Source of the DNA: Antitrichia curtipendula
Taxonomy: Eukaryota; Streptophyta; Bryopsida; Hypnales; Leucodontaceae
Reading direction: 5' to 3'
Assembly: GCA_951230915.1 (NCBI GenBank)
Contig: OX579640.1
Span: forward strand, 20,852,981 to 20,916,980
DNA: 64,000 nt
Positions 51,061 to 62,477 of the stretch are shown piece by piece. Below the pieces are notes generated by a model. That model searched no databases, was not told the origin of the DNA, and was given only the letters and a program-made list of their open reading frames with translations. Within the stretch, counting starts at the first letter, position 1, and every line of letters begins with the position of its first letter. The translations under genes and the position numbers were made by a program.

Positions 51061-53662
51061 ACAACTCACCTAGATGGCCCCTTGGACTAAAACTTAACCA
51101 ACAAATTGTCAAAATACTATAGAACACTCAAAAATTCAATCCAAAAATTGTAAAATTAACAGTCCGACTAGGAGATTTACAACTATGTAATATTTCAAAA
51201 ATTTAAGTTAATTGAAATGGAATAGTCTCCACTATTGAATTTTATAAAAATTGTACCAAACCACCAATAATGAAAATAGTTTCTAAGGAGGTAAGTGGAC
51301 TCACTAAACAAAGATATTGAAAGGAACGCCACAATAAAATAACATTAATTTATCACAATCATACTATTTACATTATTGGGTGAGATCTCTATAATAAAAT
51401 ATAGGTTCACTTTACATTGGAGACCAAGTCAAAAAAATAAAACTTTATTGTTACTCCCACTGGCAAACTATTGGCAAAAAGTGCTTAGAAATGGTTCATC
51501 ATAACCAATGAAAGTGCTCAAATTATTTTTTCTAATCCCTAGTGATAAACAATCTTTAGTATATACAATGAAATCTTACTATATGGTATCATTTTCCCAA
51601 AAAACCTAAAGCAAAACATAGTGATTTCATTTAGTTAGTATCACTAAATTCTCCCTTCACTAATAGTAAAAATTAGTGTAAATATTAATGCCACATTGTA
51701 CCATGTTGTCTTTTTGGCTTTTGGATGCTAGATTGCTTCAGGAAAATCATTTGGCTAAAAAATGGTAAGAAATTGAGAATTTTTTGCCAAAAAAATTCAA
51801 ACTAAAGGAAATCTTGAATGAAATCGCATGAAATAGAATTACAGACATGTGATATGTGCTAGTGTGATATTTTCTATCCAATGTATGGATGAATTTTGGA
51901 CCACCACTATCCATTCATCCATCCATTAAATTAGGTTGTTTGTTTGATTCGTTTGTTATGTTGGGATCTTTTGGACCGTGCATCCCCCAATCGTGTGTTT
52001 GGTGACATCCGGGAGCCCTTGACAAGGAGGGGTGCATGGGCTTTGTTTCAAGACACTCAAACTCACGGTTGAAAAGATATTGAATTTCAAATTTTGTATG
52101 GATTAGAAAATTGGAAAATTACTTTTACTTTTGTTTTGACTATGGCAATGGCACGAGGCACGCCACTATAGGAGAGGGCTTGAAAAGTATTTGGGCATTT
52201 ACAACTGCCCCTTTCAAAGTGTCATAAATAGTGCAGAAGGGTTTTCCATGCCAAATGTAGTCAAATGAATGTGTTTAGAATTTGAGGTCCAGTATGCGTG
52301 GTTTAGGAGTACTCCAAAACTGAATTGATTGACTAGAATGTATGGTTTTTGCTTCTCAATGAGCTACTACAAAGCTTTCATCTCAATTAAACCACTTGTA
52401 TAGAACTAGAATGAAGGCTCCTCAGACTTAACAATGTGGATGCTACCCATGAACATGGCTTATTTTTGGACATTCAATGCACAATTTAGGAGACGTTCTG
52501 TACATTTTAAGCATTGTCTTAATCACTTTCCTATGTCACTTACTCAATTTCACAGGCCTTCTTGCATTCATTTTTGCTATATCCTAGTAGCACTAATACC
52601 CATCTATGCAGGTTTCAGTTTGGAAAATCGCCATTAATTCATTTTCAGTTAGAAAATTCTGATTCAAATCTCCATTGCACTGACTACTCTTTCTCTTTCA
52701 ACGGAAAAAAATATACCAATTTTTCCGATTAATCCAATTATCTACAGAGAGCTCTTTTTCCTTAAATGAACCATTCCTGAGCCTTCTACCTTATGGCACT
52801 TTATAAAAAATGGAAAAAAAGAAACCCCACCCTGGATCGGACATCTTGCCCGCCCATGATAACTTATATCCACCTCATTGCTTGCAGCCGCCAATAGTGT
52901 TAACCTGTCTTCTTCAATGCCCTTCTGGACTGTCTCTCTGTGAATTTCTTCGGTCTGACATGCTCCGCGCCCACAGTATTTAATGCAGTGCATATATGTA
53001 TGTATTGAATTCTGTAGTGCTGGTGCAATTCCAAACGGAACTCAACTTATTCCGAAATATCCGCATTGAGTCTACTTTAGTTATGGAGCAGATCTACATT
53101 GGAGCCTTGCTTGTGAAGCTAATGTCCTCCCAGGGAGGTTTGTTGATGAATGGTTAACAATATATGTTAGTTACTGTATGCTTGAATGATTCCTATCTTT
53201 AGTTTGGAATGAAAGTTTCTTCGCGAAGGAAGCTCTCACAAGGTGATGGAGTTGAGGTTTTAGACAAAGGCGAACATCGAGGCAGTCAGCTTTGAAACAG
53301 GTCGTCGTTGTGTAGTTACGGATTGATCAAGAGTTGTGCGCGTGTTGTTTTTTGGCTTATTTTTGTACGAGGAGAAGCTCGGAGATTTCCATGATGAGCT
53401 TGCTTTCCAGTTTGTGGTTTAGAAAAGAAATTAGGTGTGCCAGTCGCTGGACTCTGTCTCTTGTTTTTTTGCTTCAGGAGATCATATGATTTGCTGGTAG
53501 TTGCCAATTGACGCTGTTTCCTTTTTGTTTAATTCTGCGAAAAACTTGTTGTACTTTAAGAGGAGATAATTGTTTCAAACACTAGTGCTTGATCACGAAA
53601 TGTGAAGGGAAATTATAATCAACCTTAGGCTAGCTGATGCGATTTTAAGGTTATGATTCGCT
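51061..53662. other. Intergenic DNA leading to the 449-residue gene
   Basis: 51061-52700 is AT-rich without supported genes. 52800-53662 is less AT-rich and should include the promoter and 5' untranslated region of the downstream gene. I could not fix a TATA box or transcript start. Confidence 0.4.
52844..52993 (-). other. Possible coding fragment, unknown
   Basis: The minus-strand frame starting MHCIKYCGRGACQTEEIHRE has codon-like composition for about 54 codons and is followed by a possible donor site (CAGGGTGGGG). No family is recognised and no partner exon was found, so it may be a lone exon or chance. Confidence 0.2.
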
Positions 53663-55012
53663 ATGGAGTCTCTTCCTGATCTCCATCCTGTAATTCTGAA
53701 GTCCATTTCGTCGCCTCCGTTTGAATATTCTGAGAAAGGAATCACATTCAGGGGCCATGTTCGAGAATCCATCGCTGACCTGAAGTGTTGGCTCTTTCCT
53801 GCGAGAAAGTACTACACTCATCCGCTGCAGAAGATCAAAGACTGGTGGATGGCTCAGTTGCTTCTGCACGGCATTGACGTCAAAGATAGGACGCTCAAAG
53901 AGGACGTGATGGATATGCTCATAGCTGCGGTCAGAGGAGGGTTGAACGGTCCTCCAGAGGACATTCTACTGCTGGAGAAAAGCCTGGAGCGGAAGTTCCT
54001 ATTAGAGAATGCGGAGGCGAGGGACAAGGAATACGGAACCCTAAATGAGGGGGAACGAGCTGCGAAGTACAGCGAACGGTATCTGAGGGAGAAATTCATC
54101 AATGGCACAAACGATGAGAACGTGATAGTTCTTCGCTTGCATGAAGAGCGGTACGCAACGGAAGTGCATGCCGCGGCCAGAAAGCTGGGTTTGCACTCTG
54201 AAGCCGCTTCCGCGTCTCGTCGTCGGAAATTGCTCATTGTTGGCAAGGACGAAGCTAATGTTCTTGAGGAAGTTTCGATTTGGGAACAGGAATTTCATGA
54301 GTGGAATGAGAAAAGGAAAGCTGCGAAGCGACGGCAACAACGTGAGATCAGGAAGATAAAGCAAAAGTGGCGCCAACAACGTGAGATCATGAAGGCATAC
54401 CAAATGAGGCGTCAGCAATATGAGGCCGTTGAAGTGGGAAGCTTTGAAGATGTTGCAGGGGGGTGGGCGATTGAATGCCCCGCTATCTATAAACACTACG
54501 AGCAGAGGTACCGAAAATATGATTATCGAAGCATGTCGATTTACTTCGCTGACTATGTTTCTAAAGAGGAGAGTGACGTATACGAGGATGAAGGAGACAG
54601 TGACTCCGAGAAAAGTGTTGGACACTCCGAAGGCGACTCACAGGAGGAAGCCAAAACTGAAGATAGCAATGAGAGTCTCCCTCAGATGCTCTGTGCCAAT
54701 TTTGACTTCGGCGTTTTGACTGGAGTGCTTCGCTCAAGTGATGGTCTCCCTGCTCCGTCTTCATCTTTTCCTACACCGTGGGTGCCGTTCACTTATCGAT
54801 ATCGAGAAACCTTCATTGAGGACGCCTATATCCAGTACGAGAACGAGACCGGATACTTGAAATTCGTGAGCGATACACGCTTGAAGGGCGTCATCGGAGG
54901 ATGGTCGTTTGTTGGACGTAAAGTCAGCAATGAGCCAGATAATCAGACAGATATGTGGGAGGATTACAGTCGGGAGCAATACGAATATGAGAATGCCCGT
55001 AGATGGGTTTAG
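53663..55012 (+). CDS. Uncharacterised 449-residue charged protein, single exon
   Basis: The intact frame of 450 codons is far longer than chance in this DNA and has balanced codon use. I do not recognise a named family. Seen: an N-terminal globular-looking part (1-110) with KDWWMAQLLLHGID (59-72); a strongly basic helical stretch at 216-251 with two RQQREI repeats, likely a coiled coil or nucleic-acid-contacting region; an acidic Ser/Glu/Asp-rich linker at 302-337; and a C-terminal part in which CANFDFGVLTGVLRS (344-358) and LKGVIGGWSF (407-416) resemble beta-strand repeats, with GGWAIECP at 266-273 as a possible first strand. No signal peptide or membrane segment. The linker plus the flanking halves of the ANFDFGVLTGV region suggest one beta-rich domain with a long acidic insertion (inference). 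Nuclear location is plausible but unproven. Confidence 0.82.
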   Translation: MESLPDLHPVILKSISSPPFEYSEKGITFRGHVRESIADLKCWLFPARKYYTHPLQKIKDWWMAQLLLHGIDVKDRTLKEDVMDMLIAAVRGGLNGPPEDILLLEKSLERKFLLENAEARDKEYGTLNEGERAAKYSERYLREKFINGTNDENVIVLRLHEERYATEVHAAARKLGLHSEAASASRRRKLLIVGKDEANVLEEVSIWEQEFHEWNEKRKAAKRRQQREIRKIKQKWRQQREIMKAYQMRRQQYEAVEVGSFEDVAGGWAIECPAIYKHYEQRYRKYDYRSMSIYFADYVSKEESDVYEDEGDSDSEKSVGHSEGDSQEEAKTEDSNESLPQMLCANFDFGVLTGVLRSSDGLPAPSSSFPTPWVPFTYRYRETFIEDAYIQYENETGYLKFVSDTRLKGVIGGWSFVGRKVSNEPDNQTDMWEDYSREQYEYENARRWV

Positions 55013-57313
55013 GAATCTCCACTGTGGACAAATTTGGGTTGGGATGCATGTGTATAACCCTGCTACTTTCAGTTCTGCATCGCTTGATAATCTACATGGT
55101 TCTGATTAAACTATGACAGGAATGAGCTTTACACTTTTGATATTTTAGGTGATTGCAATTCAGTGATTTCAAACACTTGCGATTCACTAAACATTTATCT
55201 CTTCAGGAGCAAAGCAACGCCATGACGTATCTACTGAAAGCAATAAAACTTGCCAATCTCATTGTCAAGCTCATAAGCTAGCTACAATTCTAGTTCTACG
55301 TAGTTTCTACTGTGGATCATTATACAACGTGATGCTTACTCACAAGAGATCACATCAATCATACTTCATATCTGCAGGTAAGTGGTTTTTTAAACTACTG
55401 TGAGTTCTAGCTCTTTCCATTAATGTGCTTGTAGACTTGCAAGGGTCTATTTTCAATTAATTAATTAAAAAAGTGAGTGTCTTTGAGTAGCTTAGATTGT
55501 GCTGGTTTCTTAGTTGAAGTGGCTAATGTGAATATCGTCCTCAATTTGAGAATTCAGTCCATGTGTAGGTTGAATTCAAGATTTAACTTCTCCAACTGGC
55601 TTTCAAAATGAATGAGTCAATCGGCTTTAGAGTGTTGACTTGTGAAGTTAATGTCAATCAGGAGCTCCATTGTTGATTCTGCACCGATTAGGCTAAGCTA
55701 GCTGAAATCTAGTCTCAGGGGATGACCTCAGAGGCAAAGTTTGAGGGCTGATTGAGGGTATTCCATCCGATTTTCTCTTCAAATCGCAAACCTGATCATG
55801 CACTGGATTGTTAGAATGTTAGCACGATTTCTCCTTGGCCTTGAATGTCTGTCGTGATAGCACGGGATCCATGGCTAGTCTCGAGATTGGATCGCCTCAA
55901 GCCAAGGTCGTGCTTATGAACTATTGAAGTATTAATTGATTGTTTACTTCCAACCACGAGAACCCATCTCAGTTGAAGTAATGTATAAATCATTGCCGTG
56001 CAAATATCAATTTAGAAAATAAAAGAGAACAAAGTTTGGTGTATTCAATTCCTCCCTCTGTTCCCTCCGATTCCTTGGGACCCAGATTGATTCTTATTAT
56101 CCCTTGTTTTACAGCTCATCTCCGACAATTCTACAAAAAATAAAGAGAACAAAGTCTGCCAAGTTGGAGGTCGCAAGCATCTACCACATACAGGAAAATC
56201 ATCAGAGCCCTTCCGAAATATTTTTAGTTTTTGCCAGTTTGAATTGTATTGTCGGTAAGTGGATTTTTAAGTATCTAATCTACAACTGAGGCAGGTTCTG
56301 TCTCCTTGGGGTCACAGAAGGATCGATGATCGAATGGCCAAGAACGACCAAGATGGGATGGGTAGCTTGTTCACTTTGTCCTTTGGAGTGCGAGTGAGTG
56401 TGACTGCGTATGTGACCCCTGCCGTTGTTGACTCATTTTTCCATTCTCTGCAATTGAAATTTTCGTTCTAATTTGCGCCAAAGAATAAAATATTCCACCC
56501 CACCCCGTCTGATCTGACCAATTTGATTGTCCCAAAACGTGCTAGGTTGAATGGTTGATCATGACGCTCAGATATACCGGTAAAAAATTTCCAAGTTGTG
56601 ACTAATTAAAGAAGTCGTCTGAAAAAAGTACATGTGCTAAGGAATCCTACTGTAGAGGACACCCCCAACAATTTGGTGGAGGGCTGGAGGGAGCTTCCCG
56701 TGCAAAGGTACGGAATGGTACATGTGGAGGGCCGGGGTGAACTGCCCCCCTCGCTCGTCCTTCCAGGGGTGCATATAAAAAAAAAGCCCCCTATTTTGTG
56801 CCGTGTAAAATCCATTTTCTACAGTCCCCCCTAGCTGATTAGGGGTCTCTGATTGCAAATATGAATTCAGATTTGCAAAAAAATTCATGCATGGAAAACA
56901 AATAAAATTCAGGCTTTTCCCAGGGGACGAGCGAGGGGGCCAGTTCACCCCCGGCCCATGTGTAGTACTGTCTGTTTGAGTCTGTACTGGTAAAGTATAA
57001 ACTTGATCTTCTGGGTCGTGGTCTTCAAACATATCTGCTTTGAGTGCCTGCTCTTCCGTGAACTAGATTCTTGCAGCCAAGGTGTTGGAGTGTCACAAGA
57101 ATTCCGTTACACTGGTTGTTGATCGGGTGAGTTCTCTCGGAAAGTTTAGGTGCATCGATCATTCTGCTTCAGGACTTCTGACTTTGAATTCGAACAATTT
57201 GATGGACTTTGATGGTCGATCGCATGGATAGACCTCTGTCCCTCGTATCCCTCCATGAGTTCAAATGTCAAGATTGATGAAAAGAGCTGTCTTGTACAGA
57301 TTTGTAGTAAACC
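55013..57313. other. Region between the 449-residue gene and the metacaspase
   Basis: A possible polyadenylation signal AATAAA lies at 55242-55247, 230 bases after the stop. The rest has no supported gene, apart from a MITE at 56730-56956. The last few hundred bases are presumably the metacaspase promoter and 5' leader. Confidence 0.45.
56730..56956. mobile_element. MITE with GGCCGGGGTGAACTG termini, copy 2
   Basis: The left GGCCGGGGTGAACTGCCCCC is inverted at the right (CCAGTTCACCCCCGGCC). The flanking nonamers CATGTGGAG and CATGTGTAG differ at one base. 227 bp, same family as 14854-15090. It sits about 360 bases upstream of the metacaspase start, so it may affect that promoter. Confidence 0.75.
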
Positions 57314-59753
57314 ATGGCGAAGAGAGCGCTCCTGGTGGGTTGCAACTACCCTGGTACCGAATCAGAGCTCAGAGGTTGTGTCAACGATGTCTTGGCCATG
57401 CGCACCATACTGACCAGTCATTTCGGATTTGATGAGGCCAACGTTGTGGTCCTCGTGGACACCGATGAGAATGCCGAGCAGCCTACTCATGCCAACATTT
57501 TGTCCCAACTGCAAGGCCTTATTTCTGGTGCTGAACCGGGAGACATCCTGGTGTTCCATTTCAGTGGCCATGGATCACGGGTGAGGGATGCCACCCTAAA
57601 TCAACTTTTTGCTCTACTTTCCTTTGGATCGATCCCTTCATGTTTGAAGATCTGCGTTGTGTACTTTGTTATTGTAAGGCATAAACCCATATACGATATT
57701 TGAAATTGGTGCCCATGGTGATGGCTTACACCGCGGTACTGGCGCGGTTTTGAGTTGCCCGATCGGAACCCTAGGTTTGCGCAGCTGACCGACAAATGAA
57801 TCCACTTGTCCTGGATTTTGGTCAACGCAAAGGTTTTCAGTTGGGTCACTCGTAGCCAGTTTAATGTAAACAGTTGCTATTTGATTTTCTGAGCTCTGGG
57901 CAATTAAAAGTCCTAGTTTTCCAAGCTTGGAGCACTTCAATGTCTCATTTCTGGCGCTCTGAAATTGGCCATTGTAATGAACATTTCCAGTTTTTGATTC
58001 ACCTTGCATCGATAATCAGAGTTTCGTTTCGTGAAGTGGTTTTAGAACTGACGGTTCAATTCATTGATCTTGAATCTTGGTACGTGTTTGTCAGGTCCCA
58101 GCCCAGGCCGGCGACGAAGATAACACAGGGTATGATGAGGCGATCGTGCCTACCGACTCGAATATCCTTACAGGTCGATCATCATCTTTGAGCTCTATAA
58201 TCGTGTCATGGACACCTGTACTTGTTGTCTGATGATTTTAGACCCCTAGATCATGATAGTTTATATTCAAGAAAGGCCACCAGGCTAACTGGTTTGTAGC
58301 CGACACTTCTCTTCACTCATTTATCTAGCCCTTGAGATCTTTCAGATGACGACTTTCGCGGCTTAGTGAAGCAGATACCGGAAGGGGTTAAGTTCACTTT
58401 CATGTCAGATTCCTGTCACAGTGGAGGCCTCATTGACGAAACGAAGGAACAGATTGGCGATGCTGAAGATAAGTATGAGCAAGAGCAGTCATCGGTATCC
58501 GAAGGAGCGGCCAAAGAAATGTCGGCGGAAGTGCTGGCCCGAAGGCTCAGTGAGCGCTCAGGGCATTCAGTGGAAGTTGGCAACATCCGTACCACGCTCT
58601 TTGATATTTTTGGTGAGGACGCCAGTCTCACTGTCAAGATGTTTGAAAATCTCGTGCTTCGCCAGATCAATGAGGTGAATTTTCTACATCCATTTCACAA
58701 CTCTCGATTCCTCATGTTTTGCTATATTGGTTTTCTAATGTTCTATCAACCGGGACTTGTCTTACAGTGTATGTGCGTTATGTAGTCAAATCTAATGGAA
58801 ATGCTTTAGAAATTGAGAACCTCATTGGTCAAGTAGGCAAATTTCAATGAATTCGACCCAGAGTCTATCCCCCAATTGGAATCCAGAGCTAGACATTTAG
58901 ATCTCTAGGCATTTGATCGTCACAATTTTGGTGCTCAAAAATACGACATTGTGACGAATATGAGTATATAGCAGCGTTACATAGGCCTCTGCATTCAAAG
59001 ATGCTATTCTAGTGGCGTTGTGCTGACCACCACCTGCAAGAAGTTTGGAGTGCTCGTGTGCATATACCCATTTGACATTTATGTTGATGCTTGTGACTCC
59101 ACCTTTGCACTTCCAACTTCATAGCTTGACTATTAAAATCTGATGAATTCATTGGCAAAATGAACATGTTGATGTTCACAGATTTACGGCCAGTATGACG
59201 CAAGGGCAATTCCTTAATTCATTCATTCATCCAAAACTGTGCCAATTTCTTCTTTGTAACAAAGGATTGTTACCAGTACATTTCACATGGTTGTCGTGTA
59301 TGTTGTCCGAGGTTTCTAACTTGGTGTTTTGTTAACTAACAGGAAGAAGACGGCTCCGAGCTGGTGGGCAAAGTTTCTGCCCTGGCTGTCGAGTTTCTGC
59401 AGTCGAAGATTGCAGATGACCCGGACACCTACTTGGCCCCAACTCGAAGCGTCGGGGTTTATCGTACACGTTCGCAAAGGACTGCGGCGGAGGCTGAGGA
59501 TGTGGGCATCCTACTGAGCGGTTGTCAATCCCACGAACTCTCTTCAGATGAGAATCCCACCGGTGAACCCGCAGATGCCTAAGGCGCTTTCACCAAAGCA
59601 ATTGAAACGGTTCTGAATCAATCGGAGACGCCCCTCACCAATCGGGAAATGATTCTTGAGGTGCGCAAATGGCTCCAATCGCAAGGAAAGACGCAGAATC
59701 CGTGCCTCTACTGCAATGATGAAAATGCAGATGCCATTTTCATATGCGACTAG
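57314..59753 (+). CDS. Type II metacaspase, four exons, with an in-frame stop in the C-terminal domain
   Basis: Exons 57314-57580, 58095-58173, 58346-58674 and 59343-59753 join with GT-AG introns and continuous phase. The frame begins MAKRALLVGCNYPGT, has catalytic His86 in HFSGHGSR, the acidic calcium-site segment GDEDNTGYDE (95-104), catalytic Cys139 in SDSCHSGGLIDE, a Glu-rich linker, then the p10 region (DVGILLSGCQSHE) and the family's terminal YCNDENADAIFICD. His86 and Cys139 match the numbering of Arabidopsis AtMC4. Lack of an N-terminal prodomain plus the long linker make it type II. Such enzymes are calcium-dependent Arg/Lys-specific cysteine proteases of the cytosol, linked to wounding and cell death. 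Odd point: TAA at 59580-59582, where the family has an aromatic residue before GAF, would end the protein at residue 304 and lose the last 56. The downstream frame is otherwise intact. Confidence 0.92.
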
Positions 59754-60960
59754 TTGATTTAAGGTTGCACAAGAGATGATTATGTTGAAGATGGTCTCGT
59801 TGACCTGTGAAACATGACTTCCAGGGTTCTCATCTTCCAAGAGCACTCTGGTGATTGATGAAACATTTGCATGATTTCGGCAGTTAGCTTCAATGGCATC
59901 TTCAATTCTAGACCTCGAAATTTGGCACATGATTTGTTCACTACGACCTGCACCCCACGACCATGCACGGTGGGAATGAAGAATTCAACTCGGTTGGATA
60001 CTGATAATCACGTCAACTAATTATATAATCACAACTTCCAGTGCAGAAATAGCACAAAGCACAGGCAAATTGAATCCCTATCATCACACTGAAGCTTAAA
60101 ATGAGGAGTATGTCTTCTAATAGTTGCAATAGCATGTGAATTGTTAACTAAATCATGAATTAATTGTAACGGACAGAAGAGTTGATGACATCATACTTGA
60201 CTGGAGAAGAAGGAATCTTGTTACAGGGTGTAATGGTAGGAAACTTGTCATGGTTTGACCATTTTCTACGTCTCTGCAACTCAAATCACCTGCTTGCATG
60301 ACGAAGGTTGAGGCACCGCTTGTCAACCACGCCACAGTACCCAACCTGTACGGTGCGCTATTTCCAACCCTGTACGGTGCGCTATTTCCAACCCTGTACG
60401 GTGCGCTATTTCCAACCTTAGGTTGAAACTCAAGCTTGGAATGGATTGTTTTTTTCTTTGTCAAGGTTGAAACTAATAAGGTTATGACACATGTCCTAAA
60501 GTAGTGAAAGTAAGAAGTAGGAAGAAAGTAGGAAGTAGTGAGTGAGAAAGTAGTTCTTGAATGATCAAAATTGGAAGACTCTAGACATTGGCTACTAGAC
60601 AAGTGCACTTTTTGGCTCCCAAAATTCACAGCAATTTCAATTTTGGGAATAAAATTCTGAAATTTTTTCTATTCCCTTATTTCCTATCTTCTTACATGAC
60701 AAAATTTCCACCACCACATATTCCTCACCATTTGCTCCAAAATCGCTTAAATGATTGACTATTGGTGCTTCTACTTTATGTCATTATCACCACTGGAATT
60801 CAGATTTTCTACCACCAGCACAGAACTTAGATGTGCAGTACTGTCGATATTTGAGTGGGGTTCCTTGGCCAGACATCACTCTCTTTCTTTTGTGCTCTCA
60901 CATGCACTGGAGCTCTGTTTTTCTAGAGAATGGAAAGCCCACATCCTATTCACCGCGCAC
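59754..60960. other. Metacaspase 3' flank
   Basis: No supported gene. It contains a 24-bp tandem triplet (60346-60417). A coding-like plus-strand stretch at 60790-60960 (reading ...YLSGVPWPDITLFLL...) runs into the inverted-repeat element at 60961. Confidence 0.35.
60346..60417. repeat. Three perfect 24-bp tandem units
   Basis: Three identical copies of a 24-base unit starting CTGTACGGTGCGCTATTTCC, in phase with codons. On the minus strand each reads as a repeated NSAPYRVG-like octapeptide in a frame with no other support. Confidence 0.95.
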
Positions 60961-61552
60961 TATACTAAAATTGATAAATAGTGTTGGCTACACTAATTGT
61001 CAACAATAACACTAATTGTGATTTGCAAGGTTAGTGTTAGAACATTATTTTCCATTCTAACACTATTTTAGCTCTATAGTAAAAAATTTGACGGCAGGAG
61101 GCGGAAACATTACATGTTTTTCAGCCCCTATAGAGGGCTGCAAGTTTCCTAGGGTTTCCAGACTCTTGAACTGTCTTGAATTGTGCCGCAGTAGCTACCA
61201 GACGTGGCAGAGGGACTACCATGTCATATAAAAAAAAATTAAAAATAAATAAAAATTGTTCATCTTGTTTTTTCATTTTAAGATTTTAAGAATTTTTGTT
61301 TTTGTTTTTTTGTTTTTGTGGTTTTTTTTTAAATTCTAACAATGGCCGTTCTTTTATTGTCGGAGGAATAGCGCCAAAAACAGGCCCAAAATGACCCTCC
61401 AAACCCTCCAAAAAACATCTAATGTTAGAGTTTGATGGCGGGAGTTAAGTGCCCCTACACTATTTACACATAAGTTGAAAAATAGTGTTGGGGGTAAAAA
61501 AACAAGGAACAACACTAATTACCATCCAACATTATTTACTAATTTTAGTGTA
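60961..61552. mobile_element. TA-flanked CACTAAAATT element, copy 1
   Basis: Left end TACTAAAATTGATAAATAG...TGTTGG, right end CCAACATTATTTACTAATTT then TAGTGTA. Internal subterminal words (AACACTAATT, ATAGTGTT) repeat in both orientations. 592 bp, non-coding. The flank could be read as CACTA-type termini or as TA target duplications. The TA reading fits both copies better. Confidence 0.65.
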
Positions 61553-61765
61553 CTGATTTGTTTTCACCTTAAGAGTACCCAAATAGGTCCTTGTAGTGCT
61601 AAGCAATTTGAACAACCATTTAGGGTTCCAGGTGGCCACTCTGTGTGGAAACCGAAAGTTACACTACGCGGGTTTCAATTTCTTCAATGATGCACAATTT
61701 GTAAACTACTTGCAGGAAAATAGACATTCATTTCCAGGGCAGGTTCTGCATCGTGATGTCTAATT

Positions 61766-61954
61766 TTGCGGGTTTGTCCCCGTAATCGGGCATTACAGAT
61801 TTTACATCCAACAACAAATCTTCATCCCGATTCTTCATCCAATTCCATTGATTTTTGCAATAGTTTACGCTGGTTGGAAGTTCTGGATATCAAACAAGTG
61901 GGACTTGGAGTTCATGTTCGTTTAACTTATCGCAAGATAGAAATTGAACATTAG
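61766..61954 (+). other. Possible coding fragment, unknown
   Basis: The frame starting MRVCPRNRALQILHPTTN and running to RLTYRKIEIEH has coding-like composition in non-repeat DNA between two mobile elements. No family recognised. It could be a terminal exon or gene relic. Confidence 0.2.
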
Positions 61955-62003
61955 ACTCCGAAGTCTCAATTATAGTTTGGTATATAATATTAGAAGAATA
62001 CAT

Positions 62004-62380
62004 TAACCCCTAAAAGACCAAGCTGTATTTTTTGGCAACAAAGCAATTTCGGGCAGCTCACTACGGATGGAGAATTTATTATTTTTCTTTGAAATTTTCA
62101 CAAAACATGTGTTCAAGGAGTAGCTTTTTAGTCCAACAATTTTCATAACTTTTGACTACACGGTTAAAAAGTTATTGCATAAAATGTAATTTTCTTTTAA
62201 CTATGGGCAACCCAAGCAGTACCAAAAATTTCTTTAAAAATCACTTTTTTTTAGAATTGAAATTTGAAATTGGTTCTTTAGATTTATATGTACATGGGGA
62301 GCTTTGAATCATTGCATTCTGATTTGTAAGATGGAAGTTATGAGATTTTTAAGTTTGCGGGTAGGTATGGTATACCATTA
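62004..62380. repeat. ACCCCTAAAGG-family repeat, left part only
   Basis: TA then ACCCCTAAAAGACCAAGC. The following blocks (GGCAGCTCACTACGG, TTTTGACTACACGGTTAAAA, TTGAATCATTGCATT) match 4199-4560. It stops abruptly near 62380. Confidence 0.6.
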
Positions 62381-62477
62381 TCGTTGGGAATTGCCCTACA
62401 CGTACTGCACGGCAGAAGGGATGTGAAAATGGTAGTCAGTCTGATCTAGATCCAGCGCATGCTGTGAGAATTCTCAC

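Noticed and set aside
54041..54625. 194-codon minus-strand frame
   Set aside because: Shadow of the 449-residue gene on the other strand, with no motif.
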